Origin: Oceanospirillaceae bacterium ASP10-02a
GTDB lineage: Bacteria > Pseudomonadota > Gammaproteobacteria > Pseudomonadales > Balneatricaceae
Direction of reading: 5' to 3'
Length of the DNA: 64,000 nucleotides
Assembly: GCA_905182035.1 (NCBI GenBank)
Contig: CAJIZL010000016.1
Coordinates: 26,812-90,811 of the forward strand
Of this stretch, positions 35,013-43,905 are shown in pieces. A program made the translations under genes and the position numbers. Below the pieces are notes generated by a model, which saw only the letters and a list, made by a program, of their open reading frames with translations, made no database searches and was not told where the DNA came from. The stretch's first letter is position 1. Each line of letters opens with the position of its first letter.

Positions 35013-35032
35013 AATATTCGTTAACGAACATT
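35013..35032. promoter_or_regulatory. GlpR operator-like palindrome in the ubiD/glpR gap
   Basis: AATATTCGTT followed directly by AACGAACATT gives two inverted half-sites. Against the E. coli GlpR half-site (WATKYTCGWW) the right half is a perfect match and the left half differs at one base. It is the centre of a longer imperfect inverted repeat, 35003-35040. Oddly, it lies between the 3' ends of convergent genes, 44 bases past the glpR stop, rather than at a promoter. Confidence 0.55.
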
Positions 35033-35076
35033 AATACGAGAAATATTAGATATAAGCTCGATTAGACTAGATACAC

Positions 35077-35835
35077 CTATGCAATGTGAAGATTTACATT
35101 GTGAGCTGTCAAAATATCCAAGGTGTGCTGTCCTGGTGTTTGATCGGTATAGAGATAATCTGCTTGGCTGATATGACCTAATCGAGCAAGGGCTGTGCGG
35201 TCAAATTTAGAATGGTCGGCAGAGAGGATGAGTTTGCTTGAGTTTTTAATAATGCTTTGTGCCACGCGCACTTCACGGTAGTCGTAGTCTAGTAAGGATC
35301 CGTCTTCGTGAATGGCGCTAATACCGATAATGCCAAAATCCATTTTAAACTGGTTAATAAAATCAGAGGTTTGTTCACCTACAATACCGCCATCGCGGCT
35401 ACGAACTTGCCCTCCAGCAATAATAACATTGAAGTCTTCTTTGGGTAATAAAATAGACGCCACATGCAGGTTATTGGTAACCACTTGTAATTCTTCGTGG
35501 TGTAATAAGGCACGCGCGATAGCTTCGTTAGTAGTACCTATATTAATAAACAAAGAAGCGCCATTTGGGATACAGCTAGCGACTTTTTCGGCGATGCGTA
35601 TTTTAGCTCCCATGTTGAAGCTTAAGCGGTCGCTATAATCGCTATTTTTTGTGCTGCTACTGCTGCTGGCACCACCATGATGGCGGCGCACCTGACCTAA
35701 ACTGGCGAGTTGGTTTAAGTCTCTGCGAATGGTTTGTGGCGTCACCATAAAGTGGCTGGTAAGTTGTTCTATGTTAGCAAAACCGCGCTGATTGACAAAA
35801 TCAACAATAAGTTCATGACGACGTACTTGGGACAT
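35077..35835 (-). CDS. glpR: Glycerol-3-phosphate regulon repressor GlpR (DeoR family)
   Basis: GlpR represses glycerol genes and is released by glycerol-3-phosphate. The 252-residue protein has the DeoR helix-turn-helix (HFMVTPQTIRRDLNQLASLGQ, about residues 27-48, with RRHHGGA after it) and the sugar-phosphate effector domain with FINIGTTNEAIARAL, VTNNLHVA, AGGQVRSRDGGIVGE and ILSADHSKFDR. It reads very close to E. coli GlpR throughout. It is divergent from glpK with a 75-base gap, supporting local control of the whole glp region. Confidence 0.95.
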   Translation of the reverse strand: MSQVRRHELIVDFVNQRGFANIEQLTSHFMVTPQTIRRDLNQLASLGQVRRHHGGASSSSSTKNSDYSDRLSFNMGAKIRIAEKVASCIPNGASLFINIGTTNEAIARALLHHEELQVVTNNLHVASILLPKEDFNVIIAGGQVRSRDGGIVGEQTSDFINQFKMDFGIIGISAIHEDGSLLDYDYREVRVAQSIIKNSSKLILSADHSKFDRTALARLGHISQADYLYTDQTPGQHTLDILTAHNVNLHIA

Positions 35836-35910
35836 TGGCGCTGCCTTGCTTGGTTAACAAATTTGCAATAAAGCAATATATTTAATGGGTTTACAATAAC
35901 AGGTATGTAA

Positions 35911-37404
35911 ATGAAACAATACATTTTAACTATTGACCAAGGTACAACTAGCTCGCGATGCATTATTTTTGCGAAAGATGGAAGCATAGTCAGTTCTGCA
36001 CAGTATGAGTTTGAACAACATTATCCAAACAATGGCTGGGTTGAGCATTCACCACAAGATATTTTAGCTACTGTTGTCAGGGCTTGCCGCCAATGCCTGG
36101 CTGACAGTGGCTTGGAAGCTGAACAAATCACCTGTGTTGGCATTACTAATCAACGCGAAACGACCTTAGTGTGGGATCATCAAACAGGTGAGGCTATTTA
36201 CCCTGCTATTGTTTGGCAAGATCGCCGTACAGTGGAAATGTGCCAAAAACTCAAGCAAGCTGGTCATGAAAAGCTGGTGACTGCACGCACTGGTTTGTTG
36301 TTAGATCCTTACTTTTCTGCTACCAAGTTGAGCTGGGTTTTAGATCATGTGCAAGGTAGCCGTGAGCGAGCAGAGGCAGGGGAACTTCTGTTTGGCACTG
36401 TGGATACTTACCTCATGTGGCATTTAAGTCGAGGTCAGATTTACGCTACAGATGCCTCTAATGCGTCGCGCACTTTATTGTTCAATATTCATGAGCAATG
36501 CTGGGATAAAACCTTGTTAGAGATTTTCAATATTCCTGCAGCCATGTTGCCTGAGGTCAAAGACAGCGCCGCTAACTTTGGTTTGATGGGTGAACATGTT
36601 TTGGGCCACGAATTGCCAATTTTAGGTGTGGCAGGCGATCAACAGGCAGCGCTCTTTGGGCAAGCTTGCTTTGAACCAGGTATGGCTAAGAGCACTTACG
36701 GTACGGGCTGCTTCTTGATACTGAATACCGGTGACAAACCTTTGGCTTCCAGTAGTCGGTTACTCACCACGGTGGCGTATCGTTTGAATAATAAACCCGT
36801 GTATGCAATCGAAGGCAGTATTTTTGTCGCGGGTGCAGCCATTCAGTGGCTTAGAGATGGTCTCAAGTTGATTAGCGATGCCAGTGAAGTAGAACGTTTG
36901 GCACAAGAAACTCCGATTGATCATGGCGTCTATATGGTGCCTGCGTTCACTGGGCTTGGTGCGCCTTATTGGGACCCTGAAGCGCGGGGCGGTATTTTTG
37001 GCCTCACCCGTGATACAGGCATTAAGGAAATCGTTAGCGCAGGCTTACAGTCGGTGTGTTATCAAACCAAAGACCTACAAAAAGCGATGGAGCAAGATGG
37101 TGTCCGGCCTAAAGTACTGAGAGTGGATGGTGGTATGGCCGTCAATGATTGGTTCTTATCTCATTTGGCCAATATCTTAGGTGCAGAAGTGGCTCGCCCT
37201 ATGTGTGTTGAAACGAGTGCCATTGGTGTTGCCTATTTAGCAGGTTTGCAGGCAAATATTTATGAATCGCTAGATGAATTAACGCAGATGTGGCAGTGTG
37301 AGCAGACTTTTTCTCCTAAAATTAACAAGCCTTTCCGTGACCATTTGTATGATGGGTGGTTGGAAGCAGTGTCTAAAGTTCAAACCAATTCGAGTGAAAG
37401 TTAA
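35911..37404 (+). CDS. glpK: Glycerol kinase
   Basis: GlpK phosphorylates glycerol to sn-glycerol-3-phosphate, trapping it in the cell and producing the GlpR inducer. The 497-residue FGGY-family protein shows [15 protein letters not shown] (phosphate 1), [22 protein letters not shown], the FGGY-like [11 protein letters not shown] and [10 protein letters not shown], and [12 protein letters not shown] (adenosine site). It is placed between the repressor and the glycerol ABC importer. No GlpF gene accompanies it. Confidence 0.97.
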   Translation: MKQYILTIDQGTTSSRCIIFAKDGSIVSSAQYEFEQHYPNNGWVEHSPQDILATVVRACRQCLADSGLEAEQITCVGITNQRETTLVWDHQTGEAIYPAIVWQDRRTVEMCQKLKQAGHEKLVTARTGLLLDPYFSATKLSWVLDHVQGSRERAEAGELLFGTVDTYLMWHLSRGQIYATDASNASRTLLFNIHEQCWDKTLLEIFNIPAAMLPEVKDSAANFGLMGEHVLGHELPILGVAGDQQAALFGQACFEPGMAKSTYGTGCFLILNTGDKPLASSSRLLTTVAYRLNNKPVYAIEGSIFVAGAAIQWLRDGLKLISDASEVERLAQETPIDHGVYMVPAFTGLGAPYWDPEARGGIFGLTRDTGIKEIVSAGLQSVCYQTKDLQKAMEQDGVRPKVLRVDGGMAVNDWFLSHLANILGAEVARPMCVETSAIGVAYLAGLQANIYESLDELTQMWQCEQTFSPKINKPFRDHLYDGWLEAVSKVQTNSSES

Positions 37405-37438
37405 GCCAATAACAAAGAAACCCAGTCGCGAGCTCAAA

Positions 37439-37518
37439 AATGTTCCTTTTTGACTAATAAAATTCGTTTATGTTCTTTTTATTTCCATGCCACCCATGAT
37501 ATGATGTCAATTATGTTC
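37439..37518 (+). promoter_or_regulatory. Three same-orientation GlpR half-site-like ATGTTC elements before glpS
   Basis: In the 189-base gap before the importer operon, ATGTTC occurs at 37440, 37470 and 37513. Each 10-base context matches the E. coli GlpR half-site at 9 of 10 positions, all lacking the G after C. They are direct, not inverted, so they are weaker candidates than the palindromes at 35013 and 41820. The region presumably holds the glpS promoter. Confidence 0.35.
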
Positions 37519-37593
37519 AATGCTGATGATATTTTGTTGTTTTAATTAAATAATTAATCGGCGTATAAAAATAACTAAGGAACATGTACCCAC

Positions 37594-38673
37594 ATGCTCG
37601 AATTATCAAATGTCAGTAACCCTCCCACCTCGGAAGTGCACTTTGAGAACCTTAACTTAACCTTGCAACGGGGGGTGGTCAATGTGCTTTTAGGGCCAAC
37701 TTTATCTGGTAAGACCCCACTAATGAGGCTCATGGCAGGACTTGACCCATGCGTTAAAGGCACTTTGTCTATTGATGGAGCAGATGTGACAGGCACTTCA
37801 GTACAAAAACGTAATGTGGCTATGGTGTATCAGCAGTTTATCAACTACCCATCATTAAGTGTGTATGAAAATATTGCATCGCCATTACGTATTGCTGGTT
37901 TTGAACTGGCCGAAATAGATAATCGTGTACAACAGGCTGCTGGATTACTTAAGCTCACTCCCTATTTGGAGTCCTTGCCAAGCAACTTGTCGGGTGGTCA
38001 ACAACAGCGGACAGCTATTGCCAGAGCGATCGTTAAAGGTGCTGATCTAGTGCTAATGGATGAACCTTTAGGAAACCTTGACTACAAACTTAGAGAAGAA
38101 CTACGTTATGAGCTACCACGCATTATTGAGCAGAGTAACGCCATTTTTGTTTATGCCACCACGGAACCTTCTGAGGCCCTGTTGCTGAACGGGAATACTG
38201 TGACACTAAATAATGGTCAAGTTACACAAAATGGCCCCACCATGGATGTTTACAATTATCCAAGCAGCTTATCCAGCTTGCAAACTTTCTCCGACCCACC
38301 GGTTAACCACATTCAAGTCAACAAAGAGGGCAGCCATTTCTGTGTTGGAGGTGTGCCAGTGATTCCAGTAGCTGCTGCTCATAGTACGCTGGCCGATGGC
38401 CGTTATAATTTAGCGCTTAGGCCTTATCACGGTAGCTTAGAGCCGCAAGGCTTTGGCCAAGTGGCCTTGAGTATGCATTTATCTAGTAGTGAATTCACAG
38501 GTTCGGAGAGTTTTGTCCATGTTGATTTTTTCGGTGCTCACTGGAACTTCATAGCGGGAGGCGAAATTACAGCTTTAGTGGGTGAGCAGATGACCATTTA
38601 CGTTAACCCTGCTGATTTTTTTATTTTCAACGAGGCAGGCCTTCCTCTTGCCAATTTAGAGCCGGAGGCGTAG
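37594..38673 (+). CDS. glpS: Glycerol ABC importer, ATP-binding protein GlpS
   Basis: One of two ATPases of the glycerol importer described in Rhizobium (glpSTPQUV). The 359 residues comprise an ABC domain with Walker A GPTLSGKT (about residue 34), Q-loop VYQQF, signature LSGGQQQR (about 132) and Walker B LVLMDEPLGNLD, then a C-terminal OB/TOBE regulatory part. The switch histidine of the H-loop is replaced: YATTEPSEA where YVTHDQxEA is usual. With GlpT's altered signature this predicts one degenerate ATP site. First gene of glpSTPQU, 4 bases before glpT. Confidence 0.9.
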   Translation: MLELSNVSNPPTSEVHFENLNLTLQRGVVNVLLGPTLSGKTPLMRLMAGLDPCVKGTLSIDGADVTGTSVQKRNVAMVYQQFINYPSLSVYENIASPLRIAGFELAEIDNRVQQAAGLLKLTPYLESLPSNLSGGQQQRTAIARAIVKGADLVLMDEPLGNLDYKLREELRYELPRIIEQSNAIFVYATTEPSEALLLNGNTVTLNNGQVTQNGPTMDVYNYPSSLSSLQTFSDPPVNHIQVNKEGSHFCVGGVPVIPVAAAHSTLADGRYNLALRPYHGSLEPQGFGQVALSMHLSSSEFTGSESFVHVDFFGAHWNFIAGGEITALVGEQMTIYVNPADFFIFNEAGLPLANLEPEA

Positions 38674-38677
38674 TCAA

Positions 38678-39766
38678 ATGGCAAAGATCGTATTGGAAAA
38701 TCTCGCTCATGCTTATGGTGATAACCCCCAGCAAGAATCTGATTATGCGTTAAAACGTATTAACTATGTTTGGAATGATGGAGAAGCTTGTGCCTTATTA
38801 GGCCCCTCAGGCTGTGGCAAGACCACGTTATTGAATATTATCTCAGGTCTGCTAGAGCCGTCTGAAGGGCGGGTTTATTTTGACGACACTGATGTTACTC
38901 ATGTACCCACGAAAGACAAAAATATTGCTCAAGTATTTCAGTTTCCAGTGGTATACGACACTATGACAGTAGCTCAAAACCTTGCTTTTCCTTTGGTTAA
39001 TCGAGGCTTTGATCAAGCAAAAATAATTCTGCGTGTTGAAGAGATTTTAGATTTATTGGATTTGCGGCATATGGCAAATATGAAAGCCAAAGGCCTGACC
39101 GCTGATCAAAAGCAAAAAATATCCCTCGGCCGAGGGCTAGTTAGACAGGATGTAAACGCCGTATTGTTTGATGAGCCTTTGACCGTGATCGACCCCCTAA
39201 TGAAATGGGAACTTCGTTCACAGCTCAGAGCGTTACAGAAAAAGGTGGGCCAAACGATGATTTATGTTACCCACGATCAGATTGAAGCGCTTACATTTGC
39301 AGACCGTATTGCGGTGATGTTGGACGGCGCTATCTTACAATTTGGAACGCCTAAGGAGCTTTTTGAACGCCCATCTCATACTTTTGTAGGCTATTTTATT
39401 GGTTCACCGGGCATGAATTTTTTCCCCTGTGAAATAAAGGATAGTACAGCCACTGTGGTAGGCCAAAATATTGACCTAAAGGACTCTTATGGAGCGCCCA
39501 TTGGTAAGCTGGAATTAGGTATTCGACCAGAATTTGTGAGCCTGCATGAAAGAGCGCATCAATCAGACGGCTTGCCAGTTGTGGTTGAGAGTGTGGAGCA
39601 TCTGGGGCGTAATAAAATCGTTCGTTTGCTAGCAGGCGAGTCAAAATTTAGCGCCTTATTGTCAGAACGCACACAGATACCAAAAGACCCAGTGGCCCAG
39701 TTTGATGCCAACCGCATTTGTATTTACCAAGATTCGTTCATCTTAGAAGGGGAAGCGCAACCATGA
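38678..39766 (+). CDS. glpT: Glycerol ABC importer, ATP-binding protein GlpT (ABC type)
   Basis: The second ATPase of the glycerol importer; not the E. coli GlpT antiporter of the same name. 362 residues: Walker A GPSGCGKTTLL (about residue 39), Q-loop QVFQFPVVYD, Walker B AVLFDEPLTVID, a normal H-loop YVTHDQIEAL, and a TOBE-type C-terminus. The signature motif, usually LSGGQ, reads LTADQ. Thus this subunit keeps Walker A and the histidine but lacks a canonical signature, the reverse of GlpS. Its stop overlaps the glpP start (ATGA). Confidence 0.9.
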   Translation: MAKIVLENLAHAYGDNPQQESDYALKRINYVWNDGEACALLGPSGCGKTTLLNIISGLLEPSEGRVYFDDTDVTHVPTKDKNIAQVFQFPVVYDTMTVAQNLAFPLVNRGFDQAKIILRVEEILDLLDLRHMANMKAKGLTADQKQKISLGRGLVRQDVNAVLFDEPLTVIDPLMKWELRSQLRALQKKVGQTMIYVTHDQIEALTFADRIAVMLDGAILQFGTPKELFERPSHTFVGYFIGSPGMNFFPCEIKDSTATVVGQNIDLKDSYGAPIGKLELGIRPEFVSLHERAHQSDGLPVVVESVEHLGRNKIVRLLAGESKFSALLSERTQIPKDPVAQFDANRICIYQDSFILEGEAQP

Positions 39767-40650
39767 ATAAAACGTGGAATAACAAAGCTTGGTGGATGGT
39801 GGTTCCGGTTGTGTTGTTAGTGGCGTTTAGTGCCATCATCCCACTCATGACTGTGGTGAACTATGCCTTTCAGGATACCTTTGGCAATAATGAATTTTAT
39901 TGGGTAGGAATTGAATGGTTCGAAGACCTAATGGAATCAGATCGATTCTTTGATGCCCTGCAACGTAACATACTATTTTCTTGCATCATTTTGGCTATTG
40001 AGGTGCCTTTAGGCATCATGATTGCTTTGTCATTGCCTAAGTCGGGCTGGAAAGTGAATGTATATCTGGTGCTGATGGCACTGCCTCTGCTGATCCCATG
40101 GAATGTCGTAGGCACCATTTGGCAGGTGTTTAGTCGTACCGATATTGGTTTGCTGGGCAATACATTGGTCAGTTTGGGCTTTGATTATAATTACACCCGC
40201 GATGTGCTGGATGCGTGGATCACCATTGTAGCCATGGATGTTTGGCATTGGACTAGTTTGGTGGTGTTGTTGTCCTACTCTGGTTTGGTGGCGATCCCTG
40301 AAGCTTACTTTCAGGCTGCGCGTATTGATGGTGCGTCTAAATGGGCGACTTTTCGTTACATTCAATTGCCGAAAATGCGTGGTGTGCTTACTATTGCCAT
40401 TTTATTACGCTTCATGGATAGCTTCAAAATCTATACCGAACCAATGGTGCTCACAGGTGGTGGGCCAGGTAATTCAACCACTTTTATGTCTATCGACTTG
40501 GTTAAGATGGCTATAGGCCAGTTTGACTTAGGTCCAGCCGCTGCTATGTCGTTGGTGTATTTTATGATCATACTGTTGATTTGTTATGCATTTTTTACGG
40601 TGGTAACTAATATGGATAAAGCAGAAACCAAGACTGGAGGTGCGTCATGA
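39763..40650 (+). CDS. glpP: Glycerol ABC importer permease GlpP
   Basis: A 295-residue inner-membrane permease of the MalF/UgpA-type family with six predicted helices; the first spans about residues 11-33. The EAA coupling loop is VAIPEAYFQAARIDGASKWATFRYIQLPKM (about residues 182-211), which docks onto the ATPases. ATG at 39763 overlaps the glpT stop and begins MNKTWNNKAWW. ATGA overlap with glpQ downstream indicates coupled translation. Confidence 0.92.
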   Translation: MNKTWNNKAWWMVVPVVLLVAFSAIIPLMTVVNYAFQDTFGNNEFYWVGIEWFEDLMESDRFFDALQRNILFSCIILAIEVPLGIMIALSLPKSGWKVNVYLVLMALPLLIPWNVVGTIWQVFSRTDIGLLGNTLVSLGFDYNYTRDVLDAWITIVAMDVWHWTSLVVLLSYSGLVAIPEAYFQAARIDGASKWATFRYIQLPKMRGVLTIAILLRFMDSFKIYTEPMVLTGGGPGNSTTFMSIDLVKMAIGQFDLGPAAAMSLVYFMIILLICYAFFTVVTNMDKAETKTGGAS

Positions 40651-41483
40651 GCCAGATCGGTTTTAGTTTAAAGCCAAAACGCGCCTTTGCTTGGAGTGGT
40701 CTAGTGCCGGTGGTGTATATCATATTCCTTATGATCCCTTTGTACTGGTTACTGAACACCAGTTTTAAAACCAACCAAGAAATTTTAGGTGCGTTTACCT
40801 TGTGGCCGAAAAACTTCACTTGGGACAATTACCTTACTATCTTTACCGAACCCGTATGGCGTGCAGGTTACATCAACTCAATCACTTATGTGGTGCTCAA
40901 CACGTTGATTTCTCTGGTGGTTGCTTTACCTGCTGCGTATGCATTCTCCCGGTACAATTTCTTAGGTGATAAGCACCTGTTTTTTTGGTTACTAACCAAT
41001 CGAATGGCTCCATCGGCAGTGTTTGTGTTGCCTTTCTTTCAGTTGTATTCGTCGGTTGGGCTGATTGATACTCATATCGCCGTAGCCATTGCCCATACGC
41101 TGTTTAACCTGCCATTAGCCGTGTGGATTCTGGAAGGCTTTATGTCGGGTATTCCTCGTGAGGTCGACGAAACTGCCTATATTGACGGCTACTCTTTCCC
41201 CAAGTTTTTTGTGCGCATTTTCATGCCACTCATTAAGTCTGGTATTGGTGTGGCGGCGTTCTTTTGTTTCATGTTTTCTTGGGTTGAGCTATTGATCGCA
41301 CGTACTTTAACTATCACAGAGGCGAAGCCTATTTCTGCCGTACTGACCCGCACTGTGACTGGCGAAGGTGTAGATTGGGGCCTCATTGCGGCGGCAGGTA
41401 TTTTAACGATAGTACCAGGCGCGTTAGTCATTTATTTTGTTCGTAACTACATCGCCAAGGGTTTTGCCCTAGGCCGTGTATAG
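40647..41483 (+). CDS. glpQ: Glycerol ABC importer permease GlpQ (ABC type)
   Basis: The partner permease, 278 residues, MalG/UgpE-type. A first helix at about residues 17-35 follows a basic N-terminus; the EAA loop is GIPREVDETAYIDGYSFPKFFVRIFMPLIKSG. It is unrelated to the E. coli glycerophosphodiesterase also called GlpQ. It overlaps glpP by 4 bases and is followed 11 bases on by the small GlpU gene. Confidence 0.92.
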   Translation: MSQIGFSLKPKRAFAWSGLVPVVYIIFLMIPLYWLLNTSFKTNQEILGAFTLWPKNFTWDNYLTIFTEPVWRAGYINSITYVVLNTLISLVVALPAAYAFSRYNFLGDKHLFFWLLTNRMAPSAVFVLPFFQLYSSVGLIDTHIAVAIAHTLFNLPLAVWILEGFMSGIPREVDETAYIDGYSFPKFFVRIFMPLIKSGIGVAAFFCFMFSWVELLIARTLTITEAKPISAVLTRTVTGEGVDWGLIAAAGILTIVPGALVIYFVRNYIAKGFALGRV

Positions 41484-41494
41484 GAGAGTTGGCG

Positions 41495-41776
41495 ATGGAC
41501 TTATCTTGGATGGCATGGACCACGCCAGTGGCCATATTTTTTGTGGTGTTGGTGTGCTTAATTACAGCTATGGGCATATGGGAATATTTTCAGCCAGGTG
41601 GTGGACCAAGGGTAGGTTGGTTGAGATTTGAAACTACCCGTGGAGACCGATTATTTTTATCCATATTAAGTGCTGGTTTTATAAACCTAGGATGGATACG
41701 CTGGACTGATCAAAGCCTCTGGTGGGCATTAGCATTATCCATTATATGGGCTGTGTTTATATATAGAAAGTGTTAA
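41495..41776 (+). CDS. glpU: GlpU-like small membrane protein (DUF2160)
   Basis: A 93-residue protein with three predicted transmembrane helices (about 8-28, 51-68 and 71-90) separated by EYFQPGGGPRVGWLRFETTRGDRLF, the hallmark segment of DUF2160. DUF2160 proteins are encoded next to glycerol ABC permeases in many bacteria and are called GlpU in Rhizobium; whether they are part of the transporter is not settled. ATG at 41495 has GGAG 8 bases upstream; an in-frame TTG at 41489 is less likely. Confidence 0.88.
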   Translation: MDLSWMAWTTPVAIFFVVLVCLITAMGIWEYFQPGGGPRVGWLRFETTRGDRLFLSILSAGFINLGWIRWTDQSLWWALALSIIWAVFIYRKC

Positions 41777-41819
41777 TAAGCGAATTCATATAGCATCAAT
41801 TAAGAATATTTACGCAAAA

Positions 41820-41839
41820 AATGTTCGATAACGATAATT
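41820..41839. promoter_or_regulatory. GlpR operator candidate upstream of glpV
   Basis: AATGTTCGAT directly followed by AACGATAATT. The left half is a perfect match to the E. coli GlpR half-site WATKYTCGWW and the right half differs at one base. It is in the 238-base gap before glpV, so glpV probably has its own GlpR-controlled promoter rather than depending only on read-through from glpU. Confidence 0.65.
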
Positions 41840-41959
41840 AATTATTGAATATTTTCTTTTTTGGTGTATAAAGGTTGTGAGGAAAAAGTTTTCCAGATGG
41901 GTCATCCATTCGGATTTATTGGGGTTAGGGCCTTTTGTTTAGGTCCTTCCCTTTAATTA

Positions 41960-41987
41960 GTTACCATAGAGCGCAAGCCTTGGTAAC
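41960..41987 (+). other. Stem-loop in the glpV leader
   Basis: GTTACCA (41960-41966) pairs perfectly with TGGTAAC (41981-41987), 27 bases before the glpV start. There is no T-run, so it is not a terminator; such stems can protect the mRNA of abundant binding proteins from 5' decay. An additional AGGGCCT/AGGTCCT stem lies just upstream. Confidence 0.45.
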
Positions 41988-42014
41988 GGTAAAAATAATA
42001 AGAGGATAGTTTTT

Positions 42015-43736
42015 ATGAAAATTCTGAAACGCAAACCCTTGGCAGCTTTTGCTGCCTCTGCGGTGCTGATGCTTGGTGCACAAGCCGCAGTGGCAGATAT
42101 GGCAGCCGCCAAAAAATGGGTAAATGATGAATTCCAACCCTCGACCATTACGAAACAACAGCAAATGGACGAAATGGCATGGTTCATCGATGCTGCTAAG
42201 CCTTTTGAAGGCATGCATATTCGTGTCGCGTCAGAGGGTATTACGACTCATACGTACGAATCGGGCACTTTAGCTAAGGCCTTTGAAGAGATCACTGGCA
42301 TTAAGGTGACTCACGATATTATTGGTGAAGGTGATGTTGTTGAAAAGCTGCAAACTCAAATGCAGTCAGGCGAAAACTTGTACGATGCCTATGTTAACGA
42401 CTCGGACTTAATCGGCACACACTGGCGTTATAAGCAAGTGCGTAACCTAACCGATTGGATGGCCAATGAAGGAGCAGATGTGACGCTACCTACTTTGGAT
42501 ATTGAAGACTTTATTGGTTTATCTTTCACTACTGGTCCAGATGGTAAGATATATCAGCTACCAGATCAGCAGTTTGCCAACTTGTATTGGTTCCGCTATG
42601 ACTTATTTACTGACCCTGAAATCAAGGCCAAATTTAAAGCCAAGTATGGCTATGAACTTGGTGTACCAGTTAACTGGTCGGCCTATGAAGATATAGCTGC
42701 TTTCTTTACCAACGACATTGGTGAAATTGATGGTAAGAAGATCTATGGTCATATGGACTATGGTAAAAAAGACCCTTCATTAGGTTGGCGTTTCACTGAT
42801 GCATGGTTGTCTATGGCTGGCGCTGGCGACAAAGGCGAGCCAAACGGTTTGCCAGTTGACGAATGGGGCATCCGCGTTAACGAAAAAAGTCAGCCTGTAG
42901 GTTCTTCTGTCTCTCGTGGTGGTGCTACAAACGGCCCAGCGGCGGTCTACTCAATCACCAAATATCGTGATTGGATGAACGCATACGCGCCTCCTGGTGC
43001 GTCTGGTATGACGTTTGGTGAGGCTGGCCCTGTGCCTGCACAAGGTAATGTTGCGCAACAGATTTTTTGGTACACGGCCTTTACTGCTAGTCTAATAGAT
43101 CCTGATTTACCAGTAATGAATGCGGATGGCACGCCAAAATGGCGTATGGCCCCAAGCCCTCATGGAGCTTATTGGACCGAAGGCCAGAAGCTAGGTTATC
43201 AAGACGCGGGTTCTTGGACATTAATGAAGTCAACGCCTGAAGTTCGTGCAAAGGCTGCTTGGTTATATGCCCAGTTTACTGTGGCGAAAACGACCTCTTT
43301 GAGGAAGTCCCACGTGGGTTTAACCTTCATTCGTGATTCAGATATCAATCATCAATCGTTTACTGATCGTGCTGTAGAGTTAGGTGGCTTGGTTGATTTT
43401 TATCGTTCACCAGCCCGTATTCAGTGGTCTCCAACAGGAACCAATGTGCCAGATTATCCTAAGCTAGCCCAGCTATGGTGGCAGAATATTGGTGATGCGT
43501 CTTCTGGTGCTAAAACACCACAGGAAGCAATGGATGCTTTAGCTGCTGCGCAAGACAAAGTGTTAGCGCGTCTTGAACGTGCTGGAGTGCAGGGGGAACT
43601 TGGTCCTAAGCTAAACGAACCCCGTGATCCTGAATACTGGTTTAATCAACCAGGTTCACCTAAGGCGAAGTTAGCTAACGAAAAACCAACAGCAATCACC
43701 ATCGATTACGATGAATTGATTAAGAGTTGGCAGTAG
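42015..43736 (+). CDS. glpV: Glycerol-binding periplasmic protein GlpV
   Basis: A 573-residue extracytoplasmic solute-binding protein, the receptor of the glycerol ABC importer. The signal peptide covers about residues 1-27 (basic start, hydrophobic core, cleavage after AAVA). The mature part has the family's features: HIRVASEGITTHTYESGTLA, QTQMQSGENLYDAYVNDSDLIG and a long C-terminal lobe ending near ITIDYDELIKSWQ. It is unusually large for a binding protein, as the GlpV group is. A strong terminator follows. Confidence 0.93.
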   Translation: MKILKRKPLAAFAASAVLMLGAQAAVADMAAAKKWVNDEFQPSTITKQQQMDEMAWFIDAAKPFEGMHIRVASEGITTHTYESGTLAKAFEEITGIKVTHDIIGEGDVVEKLQTQMQSGENLYDAYVNDSDLIGTHWRYKQVRNLTDWMANEGADVTLPTLDIEDFIGLSFTTGPDGKIYQLPDQQFANLYWFRYDLFTDPEIKAKFKAKYGYELGVPVNWSAYEDIAAFFTNDIGEIDGKKIYGHMDYGKKDPSLGWRFTDAWLSMAGAGDKGEPNGLPVDEWGIRVNEKSQPVGSSVSRGGATNGPAAVYSITKYRDWMNAYAPPGASGMTFGEAGPVPAQGNVAQQIFWYTAFTASLIDPDLPVMNADGTPKWRMAPSPHGAYWTEGQKLGYQDAGSWTLMKSTPEVRAKAAWLYAQFTVAKTTSLRKSHVGLTFIRDSDINHQSFTDRAVELGGLVDFYRSPARIQWSPTGTNVPDYPKLAQLWWQNIGDASSGAKTPQEAMDALAAAQDKVLARLERAGVQGELGPKLNEPRDPEYWFNQPGSPKAKLANEKPTAITIDYDELIKSWQ

Positions 43737-43742
43737 GTTAGA

Positions 43743-43769
43743 AAACGCCTAATGCAATATTAGGTGTTT
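43743..43769 (+). other. Stem-loop just after glpV
   Basis: AAACGCCTAAT (43743-43753) pairs with ATTAGGTGTTT (43759-43769) with one G-T pair and a 5-base loop. No T-run follows directly; it precedes the strong terminator and may shield the 3' end of the transcript. Confidence 0.5.
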
Positions 43770-43775
43770 AAGATA

Positions 43776-43802
43776 ACGGCCCATGCCTATGGGCCGTTTT
43801 TT
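43776..43802 (+). terminator. Strong intrinsic terminator after glpV
   Basis: ACGGCCCAT (43776-43784), 4-base loop, ATGGGCCGT (43789-43797), then a T-run to 43802. A textbook rho-independent terminator ending the glpV transcript and separating it from glpD. Confidence 0.92.
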
Positions 43803-43905
43803 AAACGAGTTTTTTGCATAAAATAATGATGGATTGCGGCATCATGGATAATGATAACTTATATTATGCAAAGATCTTTTTAATTAAGCTATGGAAGCAA
43901 TAACT

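Noticed and set aside
35003..35040. The ubiD/glpR palindrome as a bidirectional terminator
   Set aside because: No T-run follows the stem in either direction, and the core matches a GlpR operator better.
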